Below, one piece after another: positions 1 through 7,525 of a DNA stretch of 10,876 nt. The stretch is taken from positions 1 to 10,876 of the forward strand of contig QIHU01000687.1 of assembly GCA_003231035.1 (NCBI GenBank), written 5' to 3'. Below the pieces are notes generated by a model. That model saw only the letters and a list, made by a program, of their open reading frames with translations. It was not told where the DNA came from and made no database searches. The translations under genes and the position numbers were made by a program. Origin of the DNA: Acidobacteriota bacterium (GTDB lineage Bacteria; Acidobacteriota; Thermoanaerobaculia; Multivoradales; SZUA-115). Position 1 is the stretch's first letter. Each line of letters opens with the position of its first letter.

Positions 1-1083
1 CTGCAAGAGGGTCCCGACAAACCGGTCACCTGGGCCGGTCGCGTCTTGGACTTCGACTCCAAGCCCTACATCCACCCGATGAAGGCCCGCCGGCTCGACG
101 CCACCAGCAGAATGGCGGTCGCCGCCGCCTGGCAGGCCCTGACCCACGCCAGCCTCGGTTGCGTCGGCGAGCTCGACGCGGCAATGGCCGACGGCCTGGG
201 GCTGATGATCGGCACCTCTAGCGCCGGCTCGGGGCCGCTGACCGTTTTTCTAGATGCCCTCTTTCGCCAGTCCCCCGAGGCCGCTCCACCCTTCGAGTTC
301 CCCAATACCGTGGCCAACGCACCGGCGGGCCATATCTCCCTACAGCTAGGGTTGCGCGGCCCCAATTCCACCCTTGCCCACAGCGAGGCGGTGGTCGCGC
401 AAACCTTGCTCTTTGGAGCGATGATGATCGAGGAGGGCCGCTGCTCACACCTCCTGGCGGGGGCTTGCGACGAGTGGAATCCCTTCTACCAAGCCGGCTA
501 TAGCCAACTGGGAGCCTTGCGCGGCCAGCCCACGGCGGGCGGCGGCATGCTGCTTTCAGAAGGGGCGACCCTCCTGGCCTTGGAACCTCCCGCAACGGCG
601 CAAACCCGAGGAGCCACCCCGGTAGCCACGGTGCGCGGCGTGACGGTGGGTTCCACTCCCGGAGAACCGTTCCGCTGGGTCGCCGACGCCGACCGTCTCG
701 AGGCGGTCTGTCGCCAGGCCCTCGACAGCGCCGGGATGACGCCGCGCGAGATCGGTTCCGTAATGCTGGCGGCCAACGGTGTCGAGGCGATGGAAGAGGC
801 CGAAGCGCAAGCGCTGAACCGACTCTTCGCCTCGCGGCGGCTGGTTGCCAGCGGAGTTAAGGGGGCGCTGGGTGAACGGGCGGTTAGCGGCGCCGTCTCG
901 GTGGCCGTCGCCGCCTTGTCCCAGCAGCGAGGCCAAATGCCCCCGTACGCCGGTGGCGCCATCGACCACTGGGGCCCCAGCATCGTTCCCGCCCAAGGGG
1001 CAACCCCCATCGGCCGCGCGGCTACCCTAGTGGTTCTTTACGGCTCGGCCGGCAACTTCGGCGCCGTGGTGGTCTCGCCCTAG
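1..1083 (+). CDS. Ketoacyl-synthase-fold protein lacking catalytic residues (5' partial)
   Basis: The frame is open from the first base to a TAG at 1081-1083, so the gene starts outside the window; the TTG at 46 is probably internal. The fold is that of FabF-like beta-ketoacyl synthases: FPNTVANAPAGH matches the segment before the active site, and GLRGPNSTLAHSEA matches the nucleophile loop. Compared with FabF, the nucleophilic Cys is Glu (codon 385-387), the first His (in the family's NAHGT motif) is Asn (AANG, codon 775-777) and the second His (family KxxxGH) is Glu (KGALGE, codon 874-876). All three catalytic positions are therefore lost. This resembles chain-length factors, which pair with an active ketoacyl synthase in type II polyketide or aryl-polyene pathways and carry a non-Cys residue at the nucleophile. 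It should not catalyse condensation itself. The partner would be expected just upstream, outside the window. The fold is clear; the pathway is unknown. Confidence 0.85.
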   Translation: MQEGPDKPVTWAGRVLDFDSKPYIHPMKARRLDATSRMAVAAAWQALTHASLGCVGELDAAMADGLGLMIGTSSAGSGPLTVFLDALFRQSPEAAPPFEFPNTVANAPAGHISLQLGLRGPNSTLAHSEAVVAQTLLFGAMMIEEGRCSHLLAGACDEWNPFYQAGYSQLGALRGQPTAGGGMLLSEGATLLALEPPATAQTRGATPVATVRGVTVGSTPGEPFRWVADADRLEAVCRQALDSAGMTPREIGSVMLAANGVEAMEEAEAQALNRLFASRRLVASGVKGALGERAVSGAVSVAVAALSQQRGQMPPYAGGAIDHWGPSIVPAQGATPIGRAATLVVLYGSAGNFGAVVVSP

Positions 1084-1095
1084 CGCCTCCCGCTA
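1081..1095. repeat. Short dyad containing both convergent stop codons
   Basis: TAGCG-CCTCC-CGCTA is a perfect 5-bp inverted repeat with a 5-base spacer. Its left end is the TAG stop of the ketoacyl-synthase gene and its right end is the TAG stop of the histidine-kinase gene on the other strand. No T-run follows on either strand, so it is at best a weak bidirectional terminator and may be chance. Confidence 0.4.
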
Positions 1096-2502
1096 GCGCC
1101 CTTCCGCCACCTTCTTGGCGTCGCCCAGCAGCCAGGCGCCGGTTCGGCGCATCGCGGTAGTGGCCTCAGGGTGCACCTTGTCGCGCGGCAGCACCACCGC
1201 GAAGCGCGTTCCTCGGTCGGGGGTGCTGGTCACCTCGACCGTGGCGCCGTGAGCGCGCGCGATGCGGTCGACGACCGCCAACCCAAGGCCGGTCCCCCCT
1301 TTGCGGGTCGAGAAGAAGATCTCGAAAACCTTGCCGATCTCCTCAGCGGCGATTCCGACGCCATTGTCCTCCACCACTAGCTCCAACCTCCGATCCGGCC
1401 GCAGCCGAGCCGAAAGGGTCAGATGCGGTGAGCGGACACTCTCCTCGGTGGCGTGGAGGGCGTTTTGCACCAGGTTCAACAGCAACTGCCCCATCTGACC
1501 GACGTCCACCGAAATCTCAGCGCCATCGGTCTTGTCGATCACTTCAACCCCGGCCCCGCGCTCCTTCAACTCACCGGAGAGAACCTGCCGCAGCGTCTCG
1601 AAGAGCTCGACCGGTTCAATTTTTCCAACCTCGAGCGGCCGCGGCCGGGCATAGGAGAGAAAGTCGGTCACCAAACGCTCCAAGCGACCGATCTCGCGAC
1701 TGGTGATCCCCAGGAGACGGTGATCCGAACCCGATTGTCGGTCTTCGGTCATCGACTCCCCCAGCATTTGCATGTTGAGGTTGAGCGAATTGAGCGGGTT
1801 GCGGATCTCGTGCGCCAGGCCGGCCGCCAAGGTACCCAGATAGGCCAGACGGTCTGCCTCGACTTTCTGCTCTTCCAACCGCCGAGCGCGTGACAGGAGG
1901 ATCCAGATCAGCACATAGACCGAGATCAAGGCCGCCAAGCTACCTGCACCCAGCCACAGGACGGTGCGCAACAGATCATCGCGCAGAACCGCGGTACGCT
2001 GCTGAAGCTCCACTTGACTGACATCGATCCGCACCCAGCCAAGATCGCCGATCGGCTCGCTAACCTCCCATCCACCGTCCTCCCCGCGGATCGATTCGCT
2101 CAGCTCCCCGGGCAACCGTAGAGGTGAGTCTCCGGGCTGCGGAAAGCCTAGCTCCTCATCCGCCGGTAAGCGATAAACCAGACTGCCCGAGCTATCGTAG
2201 ATCTCAATCCCGTCCACGGTTTCGAGCTGCGTGACCTGGTCACTGATGTAGTTGAGGAGTTCGCGGTTGAAGGCCATCACCACGAAGAGGTCATTCTCTC
2301 CCACGGTGCGTTCCTGAATTCGCTGCGCCAATTCTTGCGCCTCTCCCTGCGTCTCGACCAGCACTCGATCGATTTCGCGCTGCGAGAGCTGGCGAAAGAT
2401 CAGCCACGAGAAGAGCGCGATATTGAGCAGGACGAGAACACTAAAAATCAGCGAGGCAATCAAGAGCCGGCGCGAGAAGGACGAAGAACCGGAGCGGGCC
2501 AT
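1093..2502 (-). CDS. Membrane sensor histidine kinase
   Basis: This is an inner-membrane two-component sensor kinase of about 469 residues. In order it has a short basic N-terminus, a membrane helix (about 13-36), an extracytoplasmic sensor region (about 37-180) of unrecognised family, a second helix (about 181-203), a HisKA domain with phospho-acceptor His231 in AHEIRNPLNSL, and a HATPase_c domain. The latter shows the N box (LLNLVQN, 341-347), G1 box (DNGVGI, 379-384) and G2 box (GGTGLGL, 402-408). The H-box style is that of NtrB/AtoS/ZraS-like kinases, which usually act with sigma-54-dependent regulators. No response regulator is in the window. The frame stays open to 3213, but that extension lies antisense to the binding-protein gene and is not credible. 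I chose the ATG at 2502, directly before the basic/hydrophobic start; ATGs at 2538 and 2571 are alternatives, the latter leaving only 15 bp to the divergent gene. Confidence 0.9.
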   Translation of the reverse strand: MARSGSSSFSRRLLIASLIFSVLVLLNIALFSWLIFRQLSQREIDRVLVETQGEAQELAQRIQERTVGENDLFVVMAFNRELLNYISDQVTQLETVDGIEIYDSSGSLVYRLPADEELGFPQPGDSPLRLPGELSESIRGEDGGWEVSEPIGDLGWVRIDVSQVELQQRTAVLRDDLLRTVLWLGAGSLAALISVYVLIWILLSRARRLEEQKVEADRLAYLGTLAAGLAHEIRNPLNSLNLNMQMLGESMTEDRQSGSDHRLLGITSREIGRLERLVTDFLSYARPRPLEVGKIEPVELFETLRQVLSGELKERGAGVEVIDKTDGAEISVDVGQMGQLLLNLVQNALHATEESVRSPHLTLSARLRPDRRLELVVEDNGVGIAAEEIGKVFEIFFSTRKGGTGLGLAVVDRIARAHGATVEVTSTPDRGTRFAVVLPRDKVHPEATTAMRRTGAWLLGDAKKVAEGR

Positions 2503-2586
2503 AAACTCAGCATACAGGAGTGCCGGGACCCAACGCATTGAACGTTTCAAACGGAATCGCCTCCCCACCATGGTAATTTTCTCGTC
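2503..2586. promoter_or_regulatory. Divergent intergenic region with small palindrome
   Basis: This 84-bp gap separates the divergent kinase and transporter-operon starts and must hold the transporter-operon promoter, and probably the kinase promoter, if both genes start where called. I see no convincing -35/-10 pair. A 13-bp dyad, TTGAA-CGT-TTCAA (2538-2550), lies in the middle and could be an operator, but arms this short also occur by chance. If the kinase starts at 2571, the dyad is inside its coding sequence. No Shine-Dalgarno sequence precedes the ATG at 2587. Confidence 0.3.
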
Positions 2587-4368
2587 ATGAGCGCGATAAC
2601 GTGGGTCCACCGTCGAATTCGTGCAGCTAGTGATCGCCCATCGGTGCTCCTCGCTGCTCTCCCCTTGGCCCTTCTCTTCGCCTTGGCCTGCAACGGTTCC
2701 AAGGAAGTGGCGAAGGAGGAGGCACCACCAACCGGGCCGCGGCGCGGCGGCACGGCGGTTGTGGCCGTGATCTCGGGACCGCAAGGCGTCAACGAGTACG
2801 TCAGTGGCGCCCGTACCAACACCCGAGAAGTTCTGAGCATGCTGTTCCTCAACTTGGCCTCGGAACAGCCGGACTTCACCGATCATCCTCCGACCTTCAA
2901 ACCGGAACTCGCCGAGCGTTGGGAATATTCGTCGGACAAACGTTCGCTCACCTTCTTCTTGCGCCAAGACATCACTTGGAGCGACGGCGTTGCGGTGACC
3001 GCCGACGATGTCCGTTTCAGCTGGCAGGCGCAGAGCCACCCGGACATCGGCTGGGTGGGAGCCGAGTACAAGGAACCGATCGAAGATGTCGAAGTGATCG
3101 ATGCCCACACCGTTCGCTTCCACTTCGAGTACCCGTTCGCCGGCCAGATGCTCTACGCCAACGAGGGGGTCATCATCCCCAAACACGCTTGGAGCGCCTT
3201 GCCCTTTGACCAATGGCGCGCCAATGCCGACTGGTTCCTAGAGCATCTAGTGGTCAGCGGTCCTTTCACTATCGACAGTTGGCGAGCCAACGACGAGTTC
3301 CGCTTGGTGCGCAACGAGCGCTACTTTGACCCGGAGCTCCCCTATCTCGACCAAGTGGTGCTGCGAGTCATTCCCGACCGCGCCAGCCAACTGGTGCAGC
3401 TCGAAGCGGGGAGTGTCGACTACATCAATGCCATTTCACCCGACGATCGACGAAGAATCATGCACACTCCGAACCTCGTTTTCACCAACTACTGGGGACG
3501 AGGGTACGCCTTCATCAGCTGGAACCTGCGCAAGCCGCTCTTTGACGACAGCCGGGTTCGTCGAGCGCTCACCATGGCCATCGACCGCCAGGCGATCGTC
3601 GAAACGCTGTGGGGAGAGTTTGGCAGGCTAGCGATCACCCCGGTCCCGCAGAACATCTGGGCCAGCAAGCGCGACCTGCCGCCGATCGCCTTCGATCCGA
3701 AGGAGGCGATGAAAATCCTTGCCGAACAGGGCTGGAGCGACCATGACGGCGACGGCACGATCGACCGCGACGGCAAACCCTTCGCCTTCGAGCTAGTGAC
3801 CAACCTAGGCAATCAGCAGCGCATGGACTCGATCGTCATGGTGCAGGAACATCTGGCGCGTATCGGCATCGAGGTGACGACGCGCAACATCCCCTTCAAC
3901 AGCCTGATGCCGCAACTGAATACCGGCGACTACGACGCGGTCCTCATCAAACTCAGTGTCGCCACCGACCTCGACTTTAGCCAGTACCATTCCCGCAATA
4001 TCGCCAGCGGCAGAAACTTCTACGCCTACTCGGATCCCGAGGTGGACGGCTGGCTCGAGGCCGCCAGACGAGTCGAGAAGGCCGAAGATATGGGTCCCTA
4101 CCTGGACAAGATCCAAGGTCGTCTTTATCGCGACGAGGTCCACACTTTCGTTTGGGAATCGCAGATTGTCGGCGCCCATCTCGCTCGCTTGCACGGTCCA
4201 GAGCCCAACGGGTATCGAGAAATGGTGGATGGAGCCGCGCGGCTAGAAGCCGTGCACTTCCAAGCCTACCGTGTCCTCATTTTTGCTACGGCGCATCGCG
4301 GCCTCCCTGGCGCTCCTCTTCGTCCTTCTCACCCTCCTCTTCTTCCTTCTTCACTTGGCGCCGGGTGA
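2587..4368 (+). CDS. ABC transporter substrate-binding lipoprotein, family 5 (peptide/nickel type)
   Basis: This is the extracytoplasmic solute-binding protein of a Dpp/Opp-type ABC importer; the ligand (peptide, nickel chelate, sugar or other) cannot be told from sequence. The N-terminus has a basic stretch, a hydrophobic core (about 19-34) and a lipobox-like end FALAC with lipidated Cys35; Ala rather than Leu/Val at -3 is unusual. The SBP_bac_5 body follows: RRGGTAVVAV, then FKPELAERWEYS and TFFLRQDITWSDGVAVTADDV, the family's signature region, then VRRALTMAIDRQAIV. DHDGDGTIDRDG (385-396) is a Ca-binding-like loop often seen in this family. The ATG at 2587 is the only sensible start: an in-frame stop lies at 2539 with no start codon between. 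The last 32 or so residues, rich in Pro and Leu, run in a second frame over the next gene's start, suggesting loss of an earlier stop. First gene of the operon. Confidence 0.92.
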   Translation: MSAITWVHRRIRAASDRPSVLLAALPLALLFALACNGSKEVAKEEAPPTGPRRGGTAVVAVISGPQGVNEYVSGARTNTREVLSMLFLNLASEQPDFTDHPPTFKPELAERWEYSSDKRSLTFFLRQDITWSDGVAVTADDVRFSWQAQSHPDIGWVGAEYKEPIEDVEVIDAHTVRFHFEYPFAGQMLYANEGVIIPKHAWSALPFDQWRANADWFLEHLVVSGPFTIDSWRANDEFRLVRNERYFDPELPYLDQVVLRVIPDRASQLVQLEAGSVDYINAISPDDRRRIMHTPNLVFTNYWGRGYAFISWNLRKPLFDDSRVRRALTMAIDRQAIVETLWGEFGRLAITPVPQNIWASKRDLPPIAFDPKEAMKILAEQGWSDHDGDGTIDRDGKPFAFELVTNLGNQQRMDSIVMVQEHLARIGIEVTTRNIPFNSLMPQLNTGDYDAVLIKLSVATDLDFSQYHSRNIASGRNFYAYSDPEVDGWLEAARRVEKAEDMGPYLDKIQGRLYRDEVHTFVWESQIVGAHLARLHGPEPNGYREMVDGAARLEAVHFQAYRVLIFATAHRGLPGAPLRPSHPPLLPSSLGAG

Positions 4369-5242
4369 GCCCGCCTCCCTCTTTGAAGATCCGCGCCTCA
4401 GCTCCGAGGGGCGGGCCAATCTTCGCCGCATCTTCGGTCTCGACCGCCCTCTGCACCAGCAGTACCTCACCTGGATGCGCTCGGTACTCTTGCGCTGGGA
4501 TTGGGGGACCTCGTTCGTCCACGGTCGACCCGTCTCGGCGATGATCGGCGAAGCGTTTCCCAATACCGTCCGACTCGCCCTGGCGGCTTTCCTGGTCAAC
4601 CTCCTGATCGGCATTCCGCTCGGCATCTGGGCGGCACTCAAACGGGGACAACGCGGCGATCACTGGATCCGCCTGGCCTCGATTCTTCTCTTCTCGATGC
4701 CGACCTTCTGGATCGGCTTGGTCGCCATCCTCCTCTTCGCGGGCGTTCTCTCCATCCTCCCCGCCGGTGGCATGCAGTCTACCCATGCCGAGCAACTAAC
4801 CTGGGGTGCCTTGCTGATCGACCGCCTTCGCCACCTGATCATGCCGGCGGGAATTCTCGGCCTGGTGACCAGCGCCGCCACCATTCGACTGCTCCGCAAC
4901 AGCTTGATCGAAGTCATGTCCAGCGACTTCATCCGAACCGCGCGCGCCTGTGGCCTACCCGAGGTTCGCGTCGTCCTCGTCCACGGTCTGCGCAACGCCC
5001 TGGGGCCCCTATTGCAATTCTTCGGACTCCTCTTGCCCGGGCTACTCAACGGCACCCTGCTGATGGAAGTGGTCTTCTCTTGGCCGGGGCTGGGACGGCT
5101 GATGTTCAGCTCGATTCAAGACGCCGACTTCCCCCTGATTCTCGCCCTCACCGCGATGACCGGCGCCCTGGTGGTGGGCGGTAGTTTGCTCGCTGACCTG
5201 CTGCAAGCGGTGGTCGATCCACGGGTGCGTCATGCAGGTTAG
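4271..5242 (+). CDS. ABC transporter permease, DppB-like
   Basis: This is an inner-membrane permease subunit (323 residues) of the peptide/nickel importer family, BPD_transp_1 superfamily. The first helix begins at once (FLLRRIAASLALLFVLL), followed by the family hallmark LHLAPGEP, the GLDRPLHQQYLTWMRSVL segment and the GDWG-like WDWGTSFVHGRPV. Several more helices follow, and the cytoplasmic EAA loop that contacts the ATPase runs from about residue 220 (FIRTARACGLPEVRVVLVHG). It ends with the usual VVDPRVR. I chose the GTG at 4271 because the whole first helix needs it; TTG 4283 would also leave a helix. No Shine-Dalgarno is visible, so translation is probably coupled to the upstream gene, which it overlaps by 98 bases. 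It overlaps the next permease by 11 bases. Confidence 0.93.
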   Translation: MSSFLLRRIAASLALLFVLLTLLFFLLHLAPGEPASLFEDPRLSSEGRANLRRIFGLDRPLHQQYLTWMRSVLLRWDWGTSFVHGRPVSAMIGEAFPNTVRLALAAFLVNLLIGIPLGIWAALKRGQRGDHWIRLASILLFSMPTFWIGLVAILLFAGVLSILPAGGMQSTHAEQLTWGALLIDRLRHLIMPAGILGLVTSAATIRLLRNSLIEVMSSDFIRTARACGLPEVRVVLVHGLRNALGPLLQFFGLLLPGLLNGTLLMEVVFSWPGLGRLMFSSIQDADFPLILALTAMTGALVVGGSLLADLLQAVVDPRVRHAG

Positions 5243-6200
5243 ACAAGTGGAAGCTCGCATCGGGGCGGTCATCATCTCCGTCCTCTCCGTTCTGGCGCTA
5301 GCGGCACCGCTGCTAGCACCGCACCCGCCCAACGAGCAGTTGGATCCCGCCGCGGGCCGGCTGAGGCCTCCCGGCACCTCGGTGTGGGCCATCGAGCTCA
5401 ACAACCAGTGGCGAATCGCCGATCGGGTCGAGCGCAGAGCGGACGGCCTCGCTTTCGAGCGCTTGGGCCGTTGGGATCTAGCCGCCTTCGACCAGGTCCA
5501 CAACTTGACTCCCGCGGGCTTGGTCGATCGACGCACCTATTGGTTGGGCACCGACCGCTTCGGCCGTGACCTCCTCTCGCGCTTGCTCTACGGGGCCCGG
5601 GTATCGCTGGCCGTCGCCTTCTTCGCCGTGCTCCTTTCGATGACCTTGGGCATCGGTATCGGAGCTCTTGCCGCCACCAGCCCTCGCTGGCTCGACGGTC
5701 TGCTGATGCGCGGCGTCGATGGTCTGATGGCCTTCCCTAGCCTCTTCCTGCTCCTCACCTTGGCGGTGCTCCTGCGACCGAGCAGCCTGGTGCTCGTCCT
5801 GCTTCTGGGATTCACCGGCTGGATGGGAATCAGCCGCTTGGTGCGAGCCGAGATCTTGAGCCTCAAGGAGCGCGAGTTCGCCCTCGCCGCGCGCGCCTCG
5901 GGCCTCTCACCGTTGCGCGTCCTTTTCCACCACCTCCTTCCCAACGCCCTCGGCCCCGCGCTCGCCCTGGCCCCCTTGGCGATCGGCGGCGTCATCCTCA
6001 CCGAAGCCGCCCTTTCCTTTCTGGGGCTCGGGATCCGACCGCCACAGGCCAGCTGGGGCAACATCATCAGCGAAGGGCGAGAGTTCATCCTCTCGGCATG
6101 GTGGATCTCCACCCTGCCCGGCCTCGCCATCGCCCTGGCGGTGATCGGCTTCAATCTTCTCGGCGATAGCCTCCGCGATGCCCTCGACCCCCGCCTCTAG
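5232..6200 (+). CDS. ABC transporter permease, DppC-like, with long periplasmic insert
   Basis: This is the second inner-membrane permease (322 residues), expected to pair with the DppB-like subunit. It has one N-terminal helix (about 10-30), then a periplasmic stretch to the conserved LGTDRFGRDLLSRLLYGAR (from residue 105). Further helices follow, with an EAA loop (KEREFALAARASGL, from 212) for ATPase contact and the C-terminal LSFLGLGIRPPQASWG and DSLRDALDPRL typical of DppC. Compared with E. coli DppC, the N-terminal cytoplasmic tail is very short and the stretch between helix 1 and LGTD is about 74 residues instead of roughly 30. The extra part contains WAIELNNQWRIADRVERRADG, likely a small added beta-rich element. 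The ATG overlaps the previous stop (ATG at 5232, TAG at 5240), a sign of translational coupling. Confidence 0.93.
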   Translation: MQVRQVEARIGAVIISVLSVLALAAPLLAPHPPNEQLDPAAGRLRPPGTSVWAIELNNQWRIADRVERRADGLAFERLGRWDLAAFDQVHNLTPAGLVDRRTYWLGTDRFGRDLLSRLLYGARVSLAVAFFAVLLSMTLGIGIGALAATSPRWLDGLLMRGVDGLMAFPSLFLLLTLAVLLRPSSLVLVLLLGFTGWMGISRLVRAEILSLKEREFALAARASGLSPLRVLFHHLLPNALGPALALAPLAIGGVILTEAALSFLGLGIRPPQASWGNIISEGREFILSAWWISTLPGLAIALAVIGFNLLGDSLRDALDPRL

Positions 6201-7283
6201 ATGCTCGTCGCCGACTTCGACTTCGATCTTCCCGTCGAGCGCATCGCGCAGAACGCCCTCGCCCGGGGAGAGAGTCGTTTGCTGGTCCTCGACGCCGTGG
6301 GCGAAGAGCGCCACCGCGCCATTCGCGACTTGCCGAGCTTGCTCAAGGCGGGCGATCTGTTGGTGGTCAACGACACTCGGGTCATTCCGGCGCGCCTCTT
6401 CGCCCGGCGGATTACCCAGACCTCAACACCCACCGACGACCCCGGCGCTCGGGTCGAACTTCTGCTCGTCGAGCGCGAGAGTGGCGCGGTGTGGCGTTGC
6501 CTAGTCAAACCTGGACGCAAGGCCAAGCCGGGGACTCACCTACGCTTGGACGATGCGTCAGGCGAGGCCAGCGAACTCACCGCCGAGATCCTCACCACCA
6601 CCGCCAGCGGCCAACGCCGGGTGCGCTTCTCGCAGCCGCTCGAGCCCCACCTCGAACGGATCGGCCACGTCCCCTTGCCTCCTTACATTCAGCGACCGGA
6701 CAGCGCCAAAGATCATCGCCGCTATCAAACCGTCTTCGCCACCAACCCGGGCGCCATCGCCGCTCCCACCGCCGGTCTCCACTTTGACCAACCGCTCCTC
6801 GACCAACTCAAGGCACACGGCATCGAGCAAGCCACCGTCACCCTGCACGTCGGCATCGGCACCTTCAAACCGGTCACCGCCGACCTCGTCCACGAACACC
6901 GCATGGAGGCCGAGCGCTACGAGATCCCGGCCGCGACCGCCGAAGCCATCCGCGCTACCCGCGCCCGCGGCGGCCGCATCATCGCCATCGGCACCACCGT
7001 CGTGCGCACCCTAGAGACCGCCGCCCTAGCCGCCGATGGCCTCCCCCAACCCGGCAACGGCCTCTCCAAACTATTCATCACCCCCGGCTTCCACTTCCGA
7101 GTGATCGACGGCCTACTCACCAACTTCCACCTCCCCCGCTCCACCCTACTGATGCTAGTCAGCGCCCTTGCGGGCCAGAAAAAAGTACTCGCCGCCTACC
7201 GCGAAGCGGTCGACCGCGAGTACAGGTTCTATTCCTACGGTGACGCCATGTTCGTCATGGCGTCAGGCCGCCCGACGCCATGA
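6201..7283 (+). CDS. queA: S-adenosylmethionine:tRNA ribosyltransferase-isomerase QueA
   Basis: QueA transfers and isomerises the ribosyl group of S-adenosylmethionine onto 7-aminomethyl-7-deazaguanine in tRNA, giving epoxyqueuosine at the wobble position of the Asp, Asn, His and Tyr tRNAs. It is cytoplasmic. The 360 residues match the family's usual length. Visible family motifs are the start FDFDLPVERIAQ, SRLLVLD, LLVVNDTRVIPARL, the KDHRRYQTVFA region (170-180), APTAGLHFD (188-196), HVGIGTFKPV, IAIGTTVVRTLE, and the end YRFYSYGDAMFV. The ATG at 6201 directly follows the TAG of the permease (6198-6200) with no gap and no Shine-Dalgarno, so translation is probably coupled. There is no obvious metabolic link to the transporter; it may simply ride in the operon. 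No other queuosine gene (tgt, queC-F) is in the window. Confidence 0.97.
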   Translation: MLVADFDFDLPVERIAQNALARGESRLLVLDAVGEERHRAIRDLPSLLKAGDLLVVNDTRVIPARLFARRITQTSTPTDDPGARVELLLVERESGAVWRCLVKPGRKAKPGTHLRLDDASGEASELTAEILTTTASGQRRVRFSQPLEPHLERIGHVPLPPYIQRPDSAKDHRRYQTVFATNPGAIAAPTAGLHFDQPLLDQLKAHGIEQATVTLHVGIGTFKPVTADLVHEHRMEAERYEIPAATAEAIRATRARGGRIIAIGTTVVRTLETAALAADGLPQPGNGLSKLFITPGFHFRVIDGLLTNFHLPRSTLLMLVSALAGQKKVLAAYREAVDREYRFYSYGDAMFVMASGRPTP

Positions 7284-7296
7284 CCTTTATCTTTAT

Positions 7297-7319
7297 GGGG
7301 ACCTCTCGCCGAGGTCCCC
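7297..7319. terminator. Hairpin after queA, possible terminator
   Basis: GGGGACCTC-TCGCC-GAGGTCCCC is a perfect 9-bp stem with a 5-base loop, 13 bases after the queA stop. It is strong enough to stall polymerase or protect an mRNA 3' end. No T-run follows directly (next bases TCAACC), so on its own it is not a classical Rho-independent terminator. Confidence 0.5.
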
Positions 7320-7321
7320 TC

Positions 7322-7349
7322 AACCGAAAAAACGTCGTTTTTCGGTTTT
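7322..7349. terminator. A/T-armed hairpin, candidate bidirectional terminator
   Basis: The arms AACCGAAAAA (7322-7331) and TTTTTCGGTT (7338-7347) are perfectly complementary around the loop ACGTCG. The right arm runs on into TTTT (7346-7349), and the left arm's A-run reads as a T-run on the other strand. That symmetry suits a terminator shared by convergent genes, working together with the GC-rich hairpin just before it. No experimental signal can be read from sequence. Confidence 0.5.
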
Positions 7350-7358
7350 CACCCCTAA

Positions 7359-7387
7359 GGCGTCCGGCCTAAACGGCCGGGCTCGCC
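7359..7387. repeat. Third hairpin of the post-queA cluster
   Basis: CCGGCC (7364-7369) and GGCCGG (7375-7380) pair around TAAAC. After a small internal loop, GGCG (7359-7362) also pairs with CGCC (7384-7387), giving about 10 bp in total. It follows two other hairpins within 90 bp. Its role is unknown; it could belong to a 3'-UTR structure on either strand. Confidence 0.4.
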
Positions 7388-7525
7388 CCAAGGACTCACG
7401 CGCTCCGTTCAGCTTCCCGCCCCCCCCCAAGACGCGAAGCGGCGAGGACTCAGTGCCCCACCCCGGACAGCGGTACCGAGAGCCGAGCGCAGCGAGGCGC
7501 GAGGACGAAAAAACACTCCAACAAA

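Noticed and set aside
2538..2579. Sigma-70 promoter for the transporter operon (TTGAAC ... TAATTT)
   Set aside because: The two boxes are about 30 bases apart, far from the usual 17, so they do not make one promoter.
2503..3213. Upstream extension of the histidine-kinase frame (706 residues in all)
   Set aside because: The added part is antisense to the binding-protein gene and has no domain; a kinase normally starts close to its first membrane helix, as from 2502.
4501..5184. Plus-strand 227-residue frame inside the DppB-like gene
   Set aside because: It is a frame shadow of a well-supported membrane protein, Arg/Pro-rich with no family features.
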